DNA from: Glaciecola sp.
GTDB lineage: Bacteria > Pseudomonadota > Gammaproteobacteria > Enterobacterales > Alteromonadaceae
DNA length: 50,298 bases
Direction of reading: 5' to 3'
NCBI GenBank assembly: GCA_029246415.1
Contig: JAQWNF010000019.1
Span: 1-50,298 of the forward strand
The translations under genes were made by a program, and so were the position numbers. The notes under the pieces were generated by a model. The model ran no database searches. It saw nothing but the letters and a program-made list of their open reading frames with translations, and was not told the origin of the DNA. Shown here one piece after another: positions 1 through 10,366 of the stretch. Each line of letters begins with the position of its first letter. Positions within the stretch are counted from its first letter, which is position 1.

Positions 1-1058
1 CCTTTGTACATAGCGCCAATCTGCGACACCGTCACATGTGATTCATCTATCATCAGCAACCCATCTTTGGGGAAGTAATCAATTAATGTGGGGGGGGGCT
101 CACCAGGCGCGCGTCCTGATAAATAACGCGAATAGTTTTCAATCCCTGAGCAATAACCAAGCTCGAGCATCATTTCAATATCAAATTGTGTGCGTTGCGA
201 AATACGCTGCTCTTCAATGAGTTTGTTGGCGCTGGTGAGTTGCTCTTTACGCGATCCAAGCTCGGTTTTAATACGCTCAATCGCTTCGATGATTTTCTCA
301 CGAGGCGTGACGTAATGGGTTTTAGGGAAGACGGTAGCACGAGTCACTTTTTTATCAACGGCACCGGTAAGCGGATCAAATAAGCTGATTTGATCAATTT
401 CTTCATCGAACAGTTCAACCCGAACAGCTTGTTTTTCACTATCTGCAGGAAAGATATCAATAACATCCCCCCGCACACGGAAGGTTCCGCGTTCAAAGGC
501 AATGTCATTACGCTTATATTGTAATTCGGCTAATCGGCGTAAAATATCACGCTGATCCATCGTGTCGCCTTGACGGAAATGCAATAACATTTTCATATAC
601 GATTCAGGATCGCCCAAGCCATAAATTGCCGATACACTGGCAATAATGATGACATCGCGTCGCTCCATCAATGCTTTAGTTGCTGATAGACGCATTTGTT
701 CGATATGGTCATTTATCGACGAGTCTTTTTCAATAAAGGTGTCGGTACTCGGTACATAGGCTTCTGGCTGATAATAATCATAATAAGACACGAAGTATTC
801 AACAGCATTATTGGGGAAAAACTCTTTCATTTCTCCGTATAACTGTGCCGCTAAGGTTTTATTATGCGCCATGATTAACGTAGGTCGTTGAACATTGTTA
901 ATTACATTGGCCATTGTATAGGTTTTACCTGATCCGGTGACCCCGAGTAATGTTTGACAGGCTAAGCCGTCATTTATCCCTTCTACTAAACTGGCAATGG
1001 CTTTGGGCTGGTCACCCGCTGGTGAATACTTGGATTGTAAATCGAATGCTTTTGTCAT
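1..1058 (-). CDS. uvrB: UvrABC system protein B, N-terminal part (runs off window)
   Basis: DNA-damage recognition helicase subunit of nucleotide excision repair; works with UvrA and UvrC in the cytosol. About 352 codons are visible, starting with [18 protein letters not shown]; the 3' half lies outside the window. A Walker A motif ([10 protein letters not shown]) falls near residues 40-50, the region [13 protein letters not shown] follows, and [16 protein letters not shown] sits at the window edge, all as in known UvrB. The gene starts 7 bases after the MATE stop, so it may share that transcript or have a promoter inside the MATE gene. I saw no CTGT-N8-ACAG LexA box in the spacer upstream of the MATE gene. 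An uninterrupted run of nine C on the coding strand (90-98) encodes PPP; the frame is intact. Confidence 0.96.
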   Translation of the reverse strand, partial: MTKAFDLQSKYSPAGDQPKAIASLVEGINDGLACQTLLGVTGSGKTYTMANVINNVQRPTLIMAHNKTLAAQLYGEMKEFFPNNAVEYFVSYYDYYQPEAYVPSTDTFIEKDSSINDHIEQMRLSATKALMERRDVIIIASVSAIYGLGDPESYMKMLLHFRQGDTMDQRDILRRLAELQYKRNDIAFERGTFRVRGDVIDIFPADSEKQAVRVELFDEEIDQISLFDPLTGAVDKKVTRATVFPKTHYVTPREKIIEAIERIKTELGSRKEQLTSANKLIEEQRISQRTQFDIEMMLELGYCSGIENYSRYLSGRAPGEPPPTLIDYFPKDGLLMIDESHVTVSQIGAMYK

Positions 1059-1065
1059 AACTGCT

Positions 1066-2433
1066 TTAATCGCCAATAATAGATGAATCGGTAAGGGTGT
1101 GAATTTGTCGACGGAACCAAAAGAAAGAAATACCGGCCATGACAAAATTTGCCAACACCGCACCACTGAATAATCCAATCAACCCATACCATATACTGCC
1201 TAAGTAACAAAAAGGCACAAAAAATAAAAATAACCGTAACGCATTTAAGCTTAATGCAGCCATAGGTTGGTGCAATGCATTAAACGCTGAGTTAGTTAAT
1301 ACCACGACACCTTGTACGCCATAGCCTAACGGAACTATCATTAAAAATAACGCAATTAATGTCGCTACGTCTTCTTCTTTGGCAAACACTTGGGCGATAT
1401 AATCTGATGTCAAATACATAAGTGCAAACACCAACAACTGAAACCCCAGAACAAAACCAATTGCTATTTTATATGCTTCATTGACCCGTGCAATGTTATT
1501 TGCGCCCATATTTTGTGAAATCAAAGGCGGTAAAGACATGGAAAGTGCGAGCAATACGATACAAGCTATCGACTCTAAGCGCCCGCCTACTCCCCACGCT
1601 GCAACGGCGGCATCACCATAACCAGCCACGATTGCAGTCACGACTCCGGCAGCCATAGGCGTAAGCATGTTAGCACCCGCTGCGGGTAAACCAATTTTGA
1701 ATATCCCTTGCACATTTTGAGTAAATTCGTTCATAGTGAGTAAACGAGGTATCATTAGCTCGCGCTTTATTAATAAAACAATAATCCAAATAACGCCAAC
1801 ACCCCACGCTATGGCGGTTGCAATAGCAGCGCCTTGTATGCCCATACCTTGGATCGGGCCATAGCCAAATATTAATAAAGGATCTAACGCCACATTAATT
1901 GCGCCACCAGCAGCCATAATGAGACTTGGTGTTTTCGTGTCTCCCGCCGCACGTAACACGCTATTGCCGACCATGGGCAGTGCTAAAAATATACCCGCGA
2001 TGTACCACACATTCATATAATCCGTGATATGAACGAGTAATTCAGGGCTGGCACCAAGTAATGTAAAAACCGGTTCGATGGTATTAATGCCGATAAAGGA
2101 TAAAATCCCCACCAGACATACCACCGTCATCAATGCCGTCGTTGCGACTAAACGTGCTTGGGCATGTTCATTGGCACCTAACAATCTGCCGATAACCGCT
2201 GAAGTACCAATACCGAGTCCGATATTTAGACTAATAACAGTAAATGTCACTGGAAAAGTAAAACTAATAGCGGCGAGTTCTTGGGTTCCGAGTAAACTGA
2301 CAAAAAAAGTATCAACTAAACCGAAAGTCATTAACATGATCATGCCAAAAATCATCGGGATCGTCATTTCCGTTAAGGTTTTCTTGATATTTCCTTCGAG
2401 CATTCGGTTTGCAGGGTTAGCTGATTGAGTCAT
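1066..2433 (-). CDS. MATE family multidrug/Na+ antiporter
   Basis: Inner-membrane efflux protein of the MATE family, 455 residues, the usual length. The sequence is almost entirely hydrophobic helices, about twelve, in two homologous halves. The N-terminal half has the typical opening [30 protein letters not shown] followed by [23 protein letters not shown], shown here only in part by those motifs; the second half repeats the pattern from about residue 235 ([18 protein letters not shown]). Family members export cationic drugs in exchange for Na+ or H+; the substrate cannot be read from sequence. It directly precedes uvrB on the same strand. The spacer upstream is long and AT-rich, so its promoter probably lies there. 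Confidence 0.9.
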   Translation of the reverse strand: MTQSANPANRMLEGNIKKTLTEMTIPMIFGMIMLMTFGLVDTFFVSLLGTQELAAISFTFPVTFTVISLNIGLGIGTSAVIGRLLGANEHAQARLVATTALMTVVCLVGILSFIGINTIEPVFTLLGASPELLVHITDYMNVWYIAGIFLALPMVGNSVLRAAGDTKTPSLIMAAGGAINVALDPLLIFGYGPIQGMGIQGAAIATAIAWGVGVIWIIVLLIKRELMIPRLLTMNEFTQNVQGIFKIGLPAAGANMLTPMAAGVVTAIVAGYGDAAVAAWGVGGRLESIACIVLLALSMSLPPLISQNMGANNIARVNEAYKIAIGFVLGFQLLVFALMYLTSDYIAQVFAKEEDVATLIALFLMIVPLGYGVQGVVVLTNSAFNALHQPMAALSLNALRLFLFFVPFCYLGSIWYGLIGLFSGAVLANFVMAGISFFWFRRQIHTLTDSSIIGD

Positions 2434-3062
2434 ATTTACTTAAGAATGGCCGGTTTTATGATTATAGGTACAGGGTATCACGAATTGTTTTATTCTTTGA
2501 GCGAATCCCCCCTCCCTTTTTGTTTAAATAACTAGCATTAAAAAATTATTCCGTAGTAATAACTTCATAATTTCTTTGTCGCCGCGTCAATATTTTGACT
2601 AAAAAGCGATCAACCTCTACAGATGTAATCATTTTAGTAACGTTATACACACCTCATGACTAAAAAATAAATTACGCTTAAAAAACAACGGCAAAGTTTA
2701 AAACACTATCTAACTAAAACGTAAGTCACTGATATTATTAAATTTACAACTGTCAATACGAATATTTTTACAAAATCCTATTGACCTGCTTATTTGCTTC
2801 ATTAATCAGCATTTACAAAGTAATACACATAGTTATCCACAGTTTTGGTGGATAAGTAAAAAAAACCTTATATGACAAAGTATTGACTCATTTTATTCAT
2901 ATTTAATGTTAGTAAACGCCAACCCCAAAACCCTTATTAAGCTGTACAAAAACATTAACAACTGTACTTTTGACCAGTGTATAAGAGTTTTTAATCACTT
3001 GTAGGGCTATAAATATAACTTTTAGGAATAAAAAGAAAAGTGAAAATAAATAATGTTTTTAG
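2434..3062. other. AT-rich intergenic spacer with DnaA-box-like sites
   Basis: About 630 bases without a convincing gene. It holds two perfect TTATNCACA DnaA-type boxes (2643-2651 and 2833-2841), an inverted near-match TTATCCACC (minus, 2847-2855) that pairs with the second box as an inverted repeat, and two further one-mismatch sites (2821-2829 plus; 2976-2984 minus). No dnaA, dnaN, gidA or parAB gene lies nearby, so calling it an origin is not justified. It separates the minus-strand MATE-uvrB pair from the plus-strand tRNA genes and must also hold the MATE promoter. Confidence 0.5.
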
Positions 3063-3091
3063 TTGACAGAATCGCTCGCGATATTTAATAT
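3063..3091 (+). promoter_or_regulatory. Sigma-70 promoter of the tRNA-Asn pair
   Basis: A perfect -35 box TTGACA (3063-3068), a 17-base spacer and a -10 box TAATAT (3086-3091) precede the first tRNA. The -10 is followed directly by the GC-rich stretch TCGCGCTCG, the kind of discriminator linked to stringent control of stable-RNA genes. The expected start point, near 3098, leaves a leader of about 17 bases. Confidence 0.85.
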
Positions 3092-3114
3092 TCGCGCTCG
3101 TTGAAATCTTCGCT

Positions 3115-3191
3115 TCCCCCTTAGCTCAGTTGGTTAGAGCGACGGACTGTTAATCCGCAGGTCCCCCGTTCGAGTCGGGGAGGGGGAGCCA
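3115..3191 (+). tRNA. tRNA-Asn (GUU), copy 1
   Basis: A 77-base tRNA with encoded CCA. The acceptor stem TCCCCCT (3115-3121) pairs with AGGGGGA (3181-3187). The D arm contains AGCTCAGTTGGTTAGAGC. The anticodon loop CTGTTAA holds anticodon GTT at 3149-3151, and the T arm is CCCCGTTCGAGTCGGGG. Discriminator G and CCA end at 3191. It is identical to the copy 26 bases downstream. Confidence 0.97.
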
Positions 3192-3217
3192 GATTCATCG
3201 AGTGTTAGTTTTGCGTT

Positions 3218-3294
3218 TCCCCCTTAGCTCAGTTGGTTAGAGCGACGGACTGTTAATCCGCAGGTCCCCCGTTCGAGTCGGGGAGGGGGAGCCA
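3218..3294 (+). tRNA. tRNA-Asn (GUU), copy 2
   Basis: Sequence-identical tandem copy of the preceding tRNA, with anticodon GTT at 3252-3254 and encoded CCA ending at 3294. The 26-base spacer contains no promoter, so both are probably cut from one precursor. No clear T-rich terminator follows; the next gene, rsxA, starts 169 bases downstream. Confidence 0.97.
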
Positions 3295-3463
3295 TCTACA
3301 TTGGCTCACACATCTACTTTACACCCAATCCTATATAATTCCCTGTTTTACCCCTTTATTCATGCTTTATCCATTGTTTATTAAGCCATTTCATCAGATA
3401 ATGTATATGTTGTTTACAACATTATTTTTCTTAAAACATTTTCATTACTGATACCCAATAATT

Positions 3464-4048
3464 ATGCTTACTGAATTTATCCTACTGTTGATAAGTACCG
3501 TACTGGTGAACAATTTCGTTTTGGTCCAATTTCTTGGTCTATGCCCTTTCATGGGAGTATCAGGCAAATTAGAAACCGCTATTGGTATGTCGATGGCAAC
3601 TACATTTGTTCTCACGCTAGCGTCGGTTTGCAGTTACCTTATAGAAACTTATTTACTTGCGGCGTTTGGATTAGAATATCTACGCACTTTAAGTTTCATT
3701 CTAGTTATCGCAGTAGTTGTGCAATTTACAGAAATGGTCGTACAAAAGACCAGCCCTACCCTGTATCGCCTTCTAGGTATTTTCCTACCTTTAATCACCA
3801 CTAACTGCGCTGTATTAGGTGTGGCTCTATTGAACATTAAAGAACAGCACTCTTTAATGGAGTCGGCTGTGTATGGTTTTGGCGCTGCGGTTGGTTTTTC
3901 TTTAGTACTGGTATTGTTCTCAGCAATGCGTGAACGCCTTGCCGCAGCTGATGTACCCACGCCCTTTAAAGGTGCATCGATTGCGATGATTACAGCAGGG
4001 TTGATGTCGTTAGCCTTTATGGGCTTTACTGGGTTGGTGAAACTCTAA
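3464..4048 (+). CDS. rsxA: Electron transport complex subunit RsxA/RnfA
   Basis: Integral membrane subunit of the Rnf/Rsx complex, which couples ferredoxin and NADH redox chemistry to ion movement and in enterobacteria also keeps SoxR reduced. 194 residues, the standard length, with about six hydrophobic helices and the family patterns [19 protein letters not shown] and [16 protein letters not shown], the latter carrying the conserved TNC near the membrane midpoint. It is homologous to RsxE, encoded later in the same operon. First gene of rsxABCDGE-nth. The stop overlaps the rsxB start (TAATG), implying translational coupling. Confidence 0.97.
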   Translation: MLTEFILLLISTVLVNNFVLVQFLGLCPFMGVSGKLETAIGMSMATTFVLTLASVCSYLIETYLLAAFGLEYLRTLSFILVIAVVVQFTEMVVQKTSPTLYRLLGIFLPLITTNCAVLGVALLNIKEQHSLMESAVYGFGAAVGFSLVLVLFSAMRERLAAADVPTPFKGASIAMITAGLMSLAFMGFTGLVKL

Positions 4049-4614
4049 TGACGTTACTTACTGCTCTTCTTATTATCGGTGTATTAGCGTTAATATTCGG
4101 CGCTATACTAGGTTATTCAGCAATTAAATTTAAAGTTGAAGCCGATCCGCTGGTCGAACAAATCGATGCGTTACTCCCGCAAACACAATGCGGCCAATGT
4201 GGTTATCCAGGTTGTAAACCATACGCTCAAGCCATTGCAAATGGCGACGAAATTAACAAATGCCCGCCAGGTGGTGACGCAACCATTAAAAATCTCGCTG
4301 ATTTAATGGGGGTTGAACCTAAGCCCCTTGATGGTGATCACGGTGTTGAAGATGTAAAAAAAGTCGCCTACATTCGTGAGGCAGAGTGTATTGGCTGTAC
4401 TAAGTGTATTCAAGCTTGCCCCGTTGATGCAATTATTGGCGCATCAAAACAAATGCATACTGTCATTATTGATGAGTGTACTGGCTGTGACCTTTGCGTT
4501 GCGCCCTGCCCTGTTGATTGTATTGATATGGTGCCAGTTGCCCCCACAACACAAACATGGCAGTGGGAACTTGGCAAAGGGGTCGGCGATATTCCGATCA
4601 AGCAGGTACAATAA
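4048..4614 (+). CDS. rsxB: Electron transport complex iron-sulfur subunit RsxB/RnfB
   Basis: Iron-sulfur subunit of the Rsx/Rnf complex. 188 residues: one N-terminal membrane helix (about 3-25), then a four-cysteine cluster domain (C48, C51, C56, C72 in CGQCGYPGC and KCPPGG), then two classical [4Fe-4S] ferredoxin motifs (C114/117/120/124 and C144/147/150/154). It passes electrons between RsxC and the membrane subunits. The ATG overlaps the rsxA stop by one base and its own stop overlaps the rsxC start by one base, so the three are tightly coupled. Confidence 0.97.
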   Translation: MTLLTALLIIGVLALIFGAILGYSAIKFKVEADPLVEQIDALLPQTQCGQCGYPGCKPYAQAIANGDEINKCPPGGDATIKNLADLMGVEPKPLDGDHGVEDVKKVAYIREAECIGCTKCIQACPVDAIIGASKQMHTVIIDECTGCDLCVAPCPVDCIDMVPVAPTTQTWQWELGKGVGDIPIKQVQ

Positions 4615-6203
4615 TGATTGATGTTGAACAAGTCATCACCCAATTAAACCAAGGGCAGTTATTTGAGTACTCTGGTGGTGTTCATCCGCCACAGCAAAAA
4701 TCACTATCTAACACGACGCCAATCAATACTATCCCTGAACCTGAAGTATTGTATATCCCAGTCAAGCAGCATATTGGTACCCAAGGTAGCATTTGCGTGA
4801 CTGTGGGCCAGCATGTGGCTAAGGGAGAAGCATTAACTCAATCGAGTAATCCATTTGCAGTACCGGTACATGCATCTACCTCAGGTACAATCAGAGCGAT
4901 TACTCCGCATCCGAGTGCCCACCCTTCTGGCATTCCTGAAATGACTGTGACACTGGAGCCTGATGGTCATGCACAATGGCAGCTAATGCCACTGCTTAGT
5001 GACTATATGCATCTCGAACGTATCACATTATTAGAGCGGATTTGCCAAGCTGGTATATCTGGTCTGGGCGGAGCCGGATTTCCTACTCACTTAAAAAGTA
5101 ACCCGCAAAAACCGGTTGAATGCATCATTATCAACGGTATTGAGTGTGAGCCATACATTACTAGCGATGATCGCATCATGCGTGAACATGCTTGGCAAAT
5201 TAAACAAGGGATTGATATTTTACGCCATATCATCAAACCTAAACACATTATTATTGCTATCGAAGATAATAAACCCCAAGCGCTAGATGCATTAAAAACT
5301 GCGTGTTTAGAAGACAATGGCATTACTATTACCAGCGTCCCCACTAAGTATCCTTCAGGTGGCGAGAAACAACTTATTCAAGTACTCACAGGTGCAGAAG
5401 TACCCCATGATGGTTTACCTATCGATATAGGGTGTTTGATGTATAACGTGGGTACCTGTTTTGCGATTGCCGATGCTGTTTTGCATGGCAAGGCACTCGT
5501 CCAACGAGTGGTGACACTGACAGGGCAAGCGCTGGGTCATCCGCAAAACGTATGGGCATTACTTGGCACCCCAATCAGCCATTTACTTAATATCGCTGAG
5601 TATGAACCAAGTAAACAACAAGCACAAAAAGTCATCATGGGCGGTCCTATGATGGGCTTTACCGTAGCTAATGATACGGTTCCTGTAGTAAAAATTACTA
5701 ATTGCTTGTTAGTTCCAGACAAACAAGAACTCCCTGATATTGAGGATGAACGCGCTTGTATTCGCTGTGGATTATGCGCTGAAGCATGCCCTGCGGGTTT
5801 ATTGCCGCAACAGTTATTTTGGCATAGTAAAGCCAAAGAATACGACAAAGCTCAAGCTTATAATCTTGATGCATGTATTGAATGTGGAGCTTGTGCGTAT
5901 GTCTGTCCATCCGAAATTCCGTTAGTACATTATTATCGTAAAGCCAAAACTGATATTAAACATATTGCCTTAGAAAAAGAAAAATCAGAAAAAGCTCGGG
6001 TACGCTTTGAAACACGTCAAGCTCGTTTACTAGCCGATAAACAAGCGCGTGAAGAAAAGCACCGATTAGCCGCAGAAGCACGCAAAAAATCTATGGATAA
6101 CAAAGGCAACGACGCCAAAGATAAAATTGCGGCAGCACTCGCGCGAGCAAAGGCCAAACGTGCCGCTGCGCAAAACAACTCATCAACTGATTCGGATAAA
6201 TAA
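4614..6203 (+). CDS. rsxC: Electron transport complex subunit RsxC/RnfC (short form)
   Basis: NADH/FMN-binding, iron-sulfur subunit of the Rsx/Rnf complex. The start at 4614 is chosen because it forms a TAATG overlap with rsxB and is followed by the family opening with GGVHPP; an upstream in-frame ATG at 4557 would lie inside rsxB. 529 residues: N-terminal Rnf-C domain, glycine-rich [15 protein letters not shown] nucleotide/flavin site, then two [4Fe-4S] motifs (C382/385/388/392 and C421/424/427/431). The tail is a charged, lysine/alanine-rich coil of about 90 residues. E. coli RsxC is about 740 residues because of a longer Ala/Lys repeat tail, mostly absent here. Confidence 0.96.
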   Translation: MIDVEQVITQLNQGQLFEYSGGVHPPQQKSLSNTTPINTIPEPEVLYIPVKQHIGTQGSICVTVGQHVAKGEALTQSSNPFAVPVHASTSGTIRAITPHPSAHPSGIPEMTVTLEPDGHAQWQLMPLLSDYMHLERITLLERICQAGISGLGGAGFPTHLKSNPQKPVECIIINGIECEPYITSDDRIMREHAWQIKQGIDILRHIIKPKHIIIAIEDNKPQALDALKTACLEDNGITITSVPTKYPSGGEKQLIQVLTGAEVPHDGLPIDIGCLMYNVGTCFAIADAVLHGKALVQRVVTLTGQALGHPQNVWALLGTPISHLLNIAEYEPSKQQAQKVIMGGPMMGFTVANDTVPVVKITNCLLVPDKQELPDIEDERACIRCGLCAEACPAGLLPQQLFWHSKAKEYDKAQAYNLDACIECGACAYVCPSEIPLVHYYRKAKTDIKHIALEKEKSEKARVRFETRQARLLADKQAREEKHRLAAEARKKSMDNKGNDAKDKIAAALARAKAKRAAAQNNSSTDSDK

Positions 6204-6207
6204 CCAC

Positions 6208-7266
6208 ATGCAGTTTTCGTTATCAAGCTCTCCTCATAATCGTGTTCGTCGTGATACTGGTCAAGTAATGCGTATGGTGGGTTATGCCTGTATTCCAGGT
6301 GTACTTGCACAGACATGGTTTTTCGGTTGGGGGACTATTATTCAAATTGCGTTAGCTATGATCACTGCTGTCGTTACCGAAGCCACGATTTTAGAACTGC
6401 GTAAGAAAAACGTATCGCGCGGTATTCGCGACTACTCAGCTGTAGTAACCGCACTATTACTGGGTATTTGCTTACCGCCATTAGCACCTTGGTGGTTAGT
6501 TGTTATAGGTACATTTTTCTCTATCGCTATCGTCAAACAGCTTTATGGTGGGTTGGGCTTCAATATGTTCAATCCTGCTATGACAGGCTATGTAGTGTTA
6601 TTAATATCATTTCCTATTTCAATGTCCGCATGGCTGCCAGTGCAAAGTATGGCACAAACGTCATTTGGATTTTTTGATGCGTTGAGTATGATTTTCACCG
6701 GTTTTACGCAAACTGGCTATAACTTAGCACAATTACAATTAGGTATTGATGGCATTACCCAAGCCACTCCATTAGATGCAGTGCGTACAGGCTTACTTAG
6801 CGGCATGACTTATTCAGAAACCTTGAGTGCGAGTATTTTTAGTTCTGACTGGGGTTGGTCTTACGGTTGGAGTAGCGTTGCCCTCGCCTATTTGTTGGGT
6901 GGGTTGGTGTTATTACAACAACGTATTATCAACTGGCAGATGCCCATTAGTATGTTGTTCGGTGTGATCTTAACCGCAGGTTTTTTAAGCATGCTATCAC
7001 CCGATCAAACCGGTTCTATTACTTATCACTTGCTTTCAGGGGCTGTGATGTTCGGTGCTTTTTTCATTGTCACCGACCCAGTGTCTGGATCAACAACAGA
7101 CAAAGGACGTATTATTTTTGGACTGCTGATTGGCTTTTGGACAGTCATCATTCGCACTTATGGCGGTTATCCCGATGCGGTTGCTTTCGCTGTGGTAATT
7201 ATGAATATTGCAGTCCCATTAATTGATTACTACACACAACCTCGTGTTTATGGGCACAAATCATGA
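6208..7266 (+). CDS. rsxD: Electron transport complex subunit RsxD/RnfD
   Basis: Membrane subunit with covalently bound flavin, 352 residues and about ten helices. The start at 6208 gives the normal N-terminus ([12 protein letters not shown]) four bases after the rsxC stop; an earlier in-frame ATG at 6127 lies inside rsxC. The motif TQATPLDAV puts a threonine at residue 187, the position of the FMN-linked threonine in characterised RnfD proteins. [20 protein letters not shown] and the late motif [11 protein letters not shown] are also family-typical. Its stop overlaps the rsxG ATG (ATGA). Confidence 0.96.
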   Translation: MQFSLSSSPHNRVRRDTGQVMRMVGYACIPGVLAQTWFFGWGTIIQIALAMITAVVTEATILELRKKNVSRGIRDYSAVVTALLLGICLPPLAPWWLVVIGTFFSIAIVKQLYGGLGFNMFNPAMTGYVVLLISFPISMSAWLPVQSMAQTSFGFFDALSMIFTGFTQTGYNLAQLQLGIDGITQATPLDAVRTGLLSGMTYSETLSASIFSSDWGWSYGWSSVALAYLLGGLVLLQQRIINWQMPISMLFGVILTAGFLSMLSPDQTGSITYHLLSGAVMFGAFFIVTDPVSGSTTDKGRIIFGLLIGFWTVIIRTYGGYPDAVAFAVVIMNIAVPLIDYYTQPRVYGHKS

Positions 7267-7964
7267 ATTCAGATTCTCTCACTAACACAAAAAAAAACGC
7301 ATTGATCTTAGGCGCATTTGCCCTAGTGACCACGTTATTAATTGCTATTACGTATTTGGGCACCAAAGATACGATTGCAAAACAGCAGCAGCGCATGTTG
7401 CTGCGTGTAATTAATGATGTGGTACCTACTGATAGCTTTAGTAATGATATTCAACACGATTGTGCGGTGTTACCGGTCGATGCGCAATTAGGCTCGGCCG
7501 AAGATTTAAAGGCTTATCGCGGTTTTCGCGAAGTAGTAGCTGAAAACGACCTAAGTGTATCGCAATCAAAGCTAACAAGTGTCGCTATTGAAACGGTTGC
7601 GCCTGACGGCTATAGCGGCGATATTCGTATGATAGTGGGTGTCGCAGGACCGTATCTGCGAACGGTTACAGGCGTCCGCGTGCTAGCGCATAAAGAAACA
7701 CCGGGGCTAGGTGATAAAATTGACCTGCGGATCAATGATTGGATTTTAAGTTTTAATCAACAAGTCTACATCTCTGGACGCGAAGACAACTGGGCAGTAA
7801 AAAAAGACGGCGGTCAGTTTGATGCATTTACCGGAGCAACCATCACCCCTCGAGCAGTGGTTAATGCCGTACTAAATGCAGTGCTCTATGTGCAAGCACA
7901 TCAACGCGATATCGCACTTGCAGATAATCAGTGTGCCTTATCCTCCGGAGAAACCGATGAGTGA
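7263..7964 (+). CDS. rsxG: Electron transport complex subunit RsxG/RnfG
   Basis: Flavoprotein subunit anchored by one N-terminal helix (about residues 12-32), with its main domain facing the periplasm. 233 residues. The FMN-binding motif [11 protein letters not shown] is present, with candidate flavin-linked threonine T193, preceded by the family motif [11 protein letters not shown]. It starts in an ATGA overlap with rsxD and its end overlaps the rsxE start by eight bases. Confidence 0.96.
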   Translation: MNSDSLTNTKKNALILGAFALVTTLLIAITYLGTKDTIAKQQQRMLLRVINDVVPTDSFSNDIQHDCAVLPVDAQLGSAEDLKAYRGFREVVAENDLSVSQSKLTSVAIETVAPDGYSGDIRMIVGVAGPYLRTVTGVRVLAHKETPGLGDKIDLRINDWILSFNQQVYISGREDNWAVKKDGGQFDAFTGATITPRAVVNAVLNAVLYVQAHQRDIALADNQCALSSGETDE

Positions 7965-8655
7965 GTTTAAAGAATTAACGTGGCAAGGTTTATGGAATAA
8001 CAACCCTGCCCTTGTGCAATTACTGGGTTTGTGTCCGTTACTAGCGGTGACGACTACGGCCATCAACGGCTTAGGGTTAGGCATTGCGACCTTGTTGGTT
8101 TTGGTTGGCTCTAACGTTACCGTGTCTTTGGTGCGTAACTTCGTCCCTAATGAGATCCGTATCCCTATTTTTGTAATGGTTATTGCGGCTTTTGTGACAA
8201 TAGTACAGCTGGTAATGAATGCATATACCTATGAGCTGTATTTGGCTTTGGGTATTTTTATTCCGTTAATTGTGACTAACTGTGCCATTATTGGTCGAGC
8301 GGAAGCCTACGCGTCTAAAAACCCAGTCAAAGAATCAGCCTACGACGGCTTTATTATGGGTGTAGGATTCGCGTTAGTCTTAGTCTTTTTGGGCGGAATG
8401 CGTGAAATTATTGGTAGTGGTAGTTTATTCAGCGGTGCTGACTTATTGTTGGGCGCATGGGCAGCGAATATGAAAATTCAATTGTTCACCCCTGAACAAC
8501 CTTTTTTACTAGCTATCCTCCCTCCAGGTGCGTTTATCGGCATGGGACTTATCATTGCATTAAAGAACATCATGGATACGCGAATGGCCCGTTGGTTTGC
8601 CCCTCAAAAAGAAAAAGTGGTTGCGAGAGCGCGGGTAACCACTGAAGCAAGTTAA
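7957..8655 (+). CDS. rsxE: Electron transport complex subunit RsxE/RnfE
   Basis: Integral membrane subunit paralogous to RsxA, 232 residues with about six helices. The start at 7957 follows a good ribosome site (TCCGGAG) inside the end of rsxG and gives the usual N-terminus; an in-frame ATG at 7876 is deep inside rsxG. Family motifs are [18 protein letters not shown] and [20 protein letters not shown], with the conserved TNC. Last complex subunit; nth follows after 46 bases, as in many gammaproteobacteria. Confidence 0.96.
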   Translation: MSEFKELTWQGLWNNNPALVQLLGLCPLLAVTTTAINGLGLGIATLLVLVGSNVTVSLVRNFVPNEIRIPIFVMVIAAFVTIVQLVMNAYTYELYLALGIFIPLIVTNCAIIGRAEAYASKNPVKESAYDGFIMGVGFALVLVFLGGMREIIGSGSLFSGADLLLGAWAANMKIQLFTPEQPFLLAILPPGAFIGMGLIIALKNIMDTRMARWFAPQKEKVVARARVTTEAS

Positions 8656-8701
8656 CTTGCTAATTGATGAACTGATGAACTGATCAGTCTAGGATTACCT
8701 A

Positions 8702-9337
8702 ATGAATAATACTAAACGTCTAGAGATCCTTACTCGCTTACGTAACGAAAACCCTCATCCCAAAACAGAACTCAACTACAGCTCGCCATTTGAGTTACTT
8801 GTCGCGGTTACACTCTCCGCGCAAGCAACTGATGTGGGAGTAAACAAAGCCACCGATAAATTATTCCCAATAGCCAATACACCCGAAGCAATTTATGCGC
8901 TGGGCGTTGACGGATTAAAAACTTACATTAAAACGATTGGGTTATTTAATAGTAAAGCTGAAAACGTTATCAAGGCATGTAAAATGTTGATTGATTTACA
9001 TGGCTCTGTGGTGCCACAAGATCGTGAAGCGCTTGAGATGTTGCCTGGGGTTGGACGTAAAACCGCGAATGTGGTGCTAAATACTGCTTTTGGCTGGCCG
9101 ACCATTGCCGTCGACACGCATATTTACCGCGTTAGTAACCGGACTAAGTTAGCGATGGGTAAGACAGTTAATCACGTAGAACAAAAACTTATTAAAGTGA
9201 TACCCGCAGAGTTTAAAGTGGATGTGCATCATTGGTTGATTTTGCACGGACGCTATACCTGTATTGCGCGTAAGCCTCGTTGTGGCTCGTGTTTAATCGA
9301 AGATTTGTGTGAGTTTAAAGATAAGACTGATATCTAG
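8702..9337 (+). CDS. nth: Endonuclease III
   Basis: Base-excision-repair DNA glycosylase/AP lyase acting on oxidised pyrimidines. 211 residues, the standard length. The helix-hairpin-helix LPGVGRKTANVV carries the catalytic lysine K120, and D138 follows in AVDTHIYRV. The C-terminal [4Fe-4S] cluster has the exact spacing C187-X6-C194-X2-C197-X5-C203. It lies 46 bases after rsxE and is convergent with motY, with only 14 bases between the stops and no obvious terminator hairpin. Confidence 0.97.
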   Translation: MNNTKRLEILTRLRNENPHPKTELNYSSPFELLVAVTLSAQATDVGVNKATDKLFPIANTPEAIYALGVDGLKTYIKTIGLFNSKAENVIKACKMLIDLHGSVVPQDREALEMLPGVGRKTANVVLNTAFGWPTIAVDTHIYRVSNRTKLAMGKTVNHVEQKLIKVIPAEFKVDVHHWLILHGRYTCIARKPRCGSCLIEDLCEFKDKTDI

Positions 9338-9351
9338 CGTTAAAACAAGTC

Positions 9352-10233
9352 TTACGGCGCCTTAAACAACTGCACAACGACGCGGCGACTAAACCCTTGC
9401 AGAAGCTTTTTATCCGGCGCGATACTGCGTTTTTCACTATAAGCTGTGACTTCAATACGGCTATCATCTATGCCATGCTCGGTAAAAAATGATTTGATTT
9501 TATCCGCTCTTGCTTGAGTAATATTTAGATTAGCCGTTTGCCCTAAAAGGGCATCAGTATGGCTATCAACCAAGACTAAACTCAAGTCATTATCATATTT
9601 TAAATATTCTGCAACTTGATCTAACCGTCTTTGAGCATAGGGTGTTAAGTGGTGGCTATTAGGTTGGAATGTCAAAATAGTAAACGCAATATCTTCTATA
9701 CTAAAAGGTAATAGCTGGGCTGTACAATCGACAAAATCTTGATACGCAGGCATAAAATTAGCAGTATGCAGACTGACCATTACTGTATCATTTTGATTAT
9801 ACCAATCTTGATATTGGAAGGTTGGCAACAACCCTTTTTCTAATTCAGATAACAAGGTCCAGGCCATGGCTTTTGGTAACTCAGGTTGAAATTGACGCTG
9901 CAATTTCATTTTTGTTAATAATCGAGAAGACGTACCTGGCATCCATTTGGGCGCCATCGAATACACTGCAGCTTGCGCATACGTATCTGGTAACATGCGC
10001 ATGTTCATCGCAAAGTGCATATTGAGTTGATTAGACGCAACGGAACTAAAATGGGCCTCTCCAAAGCGATCAATCTGGTGGATTAATCGGCATTCTAGGC
10101 GGTTTGACTGAGGATCTAATGTCCATGTCGACGTTTCAACTTTAGCTGCATATTGACGGACACTCAGATCCGCATAAGTGGGCACAACCACAATCAAACT
10201 TAATAATATCAGTACATGTAATGCTCTAATCAC
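9352..10233 (-). CDS. motY: Sodium-driven flagellar motor protein MotY
   Basis: Periplasmic T-ring protein that helps hold the PomAB-type Na+ stator around the polar flagellar motor. A GTG start at 10233 is preferred: GAGAGG lies six bases upstream and the product opens with a clean signal peptide ending near PTYA. An ATG at 10254 has no properly spaced ribosome site. The N-terminal domain shows MotY patterns (LECRLIHQIDRFGEAHFSS, LLSELEKGLLPTFQYQDW and FSIEDIAFTIL). The last ~110 residues are an OmpA-like peptidoglycan-binding domain (LVLVDSHTDA, NITQARADKIKSFF, RRVVVQL). The gene is divergent from rnt, an arrangement also seen in vibrios. Confidence 0.92.
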   Translation of the reverse strand: MIRALHVLILLSLIVVVPTYADLSVRQYAAKVETSTWTLDPQSNRLECRLIHQIDRFGEAHFSSVASNQLNMHFAMNMRMLPDTYAQAAVYSMAPKWMPGTSSRLLTKMKLQRQFQPELPKAMAWTLLSELEKGLLPTFQYQDWYNQNDTVMVSLHTANFMPAYQDFVDCTAQLLPFSIEDIAFTILTFQPNSHHLTPYAQRRLDQVAEYLKYDNDLSLVLVDSHTDALLGQTANLNITQARADKIKSFFTEHGIDDSRIEVTAYSEKRSIAPDKKLLQGFSRRVVVQLFKAP

Positions 10234-10366
10234 AGGCGACCTCTCAAACAACATACCTTATTATCGTCAATTTTAAAAAAAGGTTTAATCTGTGTAGCTA
10301 AGCTTTGCTAGAACTTCATCACATAAATTGCGATAATGGTGCCTTAGATATTAGAATTAAGGTCAC

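Noticed and set aside
2078-2428. A 116-codon plus-strand open frame opposite the MATE gene
   Set aside because: It lies entirely antisense to a clear MATE coding region and has no family pattern or ribosome site.
2643-2984. Chromosomal replication origin
   Set aside because: DnaA-like boxes are present but neighbouring genes (MATE, uvrB, tRNA, rsx) are not typical of oriC, and no 13-mer array was recognised.
3333-3339. Promoter of the rsx operon around TATATAAT
   Set aside because: The -10 is good, but the nearest TTTACA is only ten bases upstream and no box at 16-18 bases is convincing.
4557-4613. Longer N-terminus for RsxC
   Set aside because: It would overlap rsxB by 58 bases; the ATG at 4614 forms the usual TAATG coupling and gives the family N-terminus.
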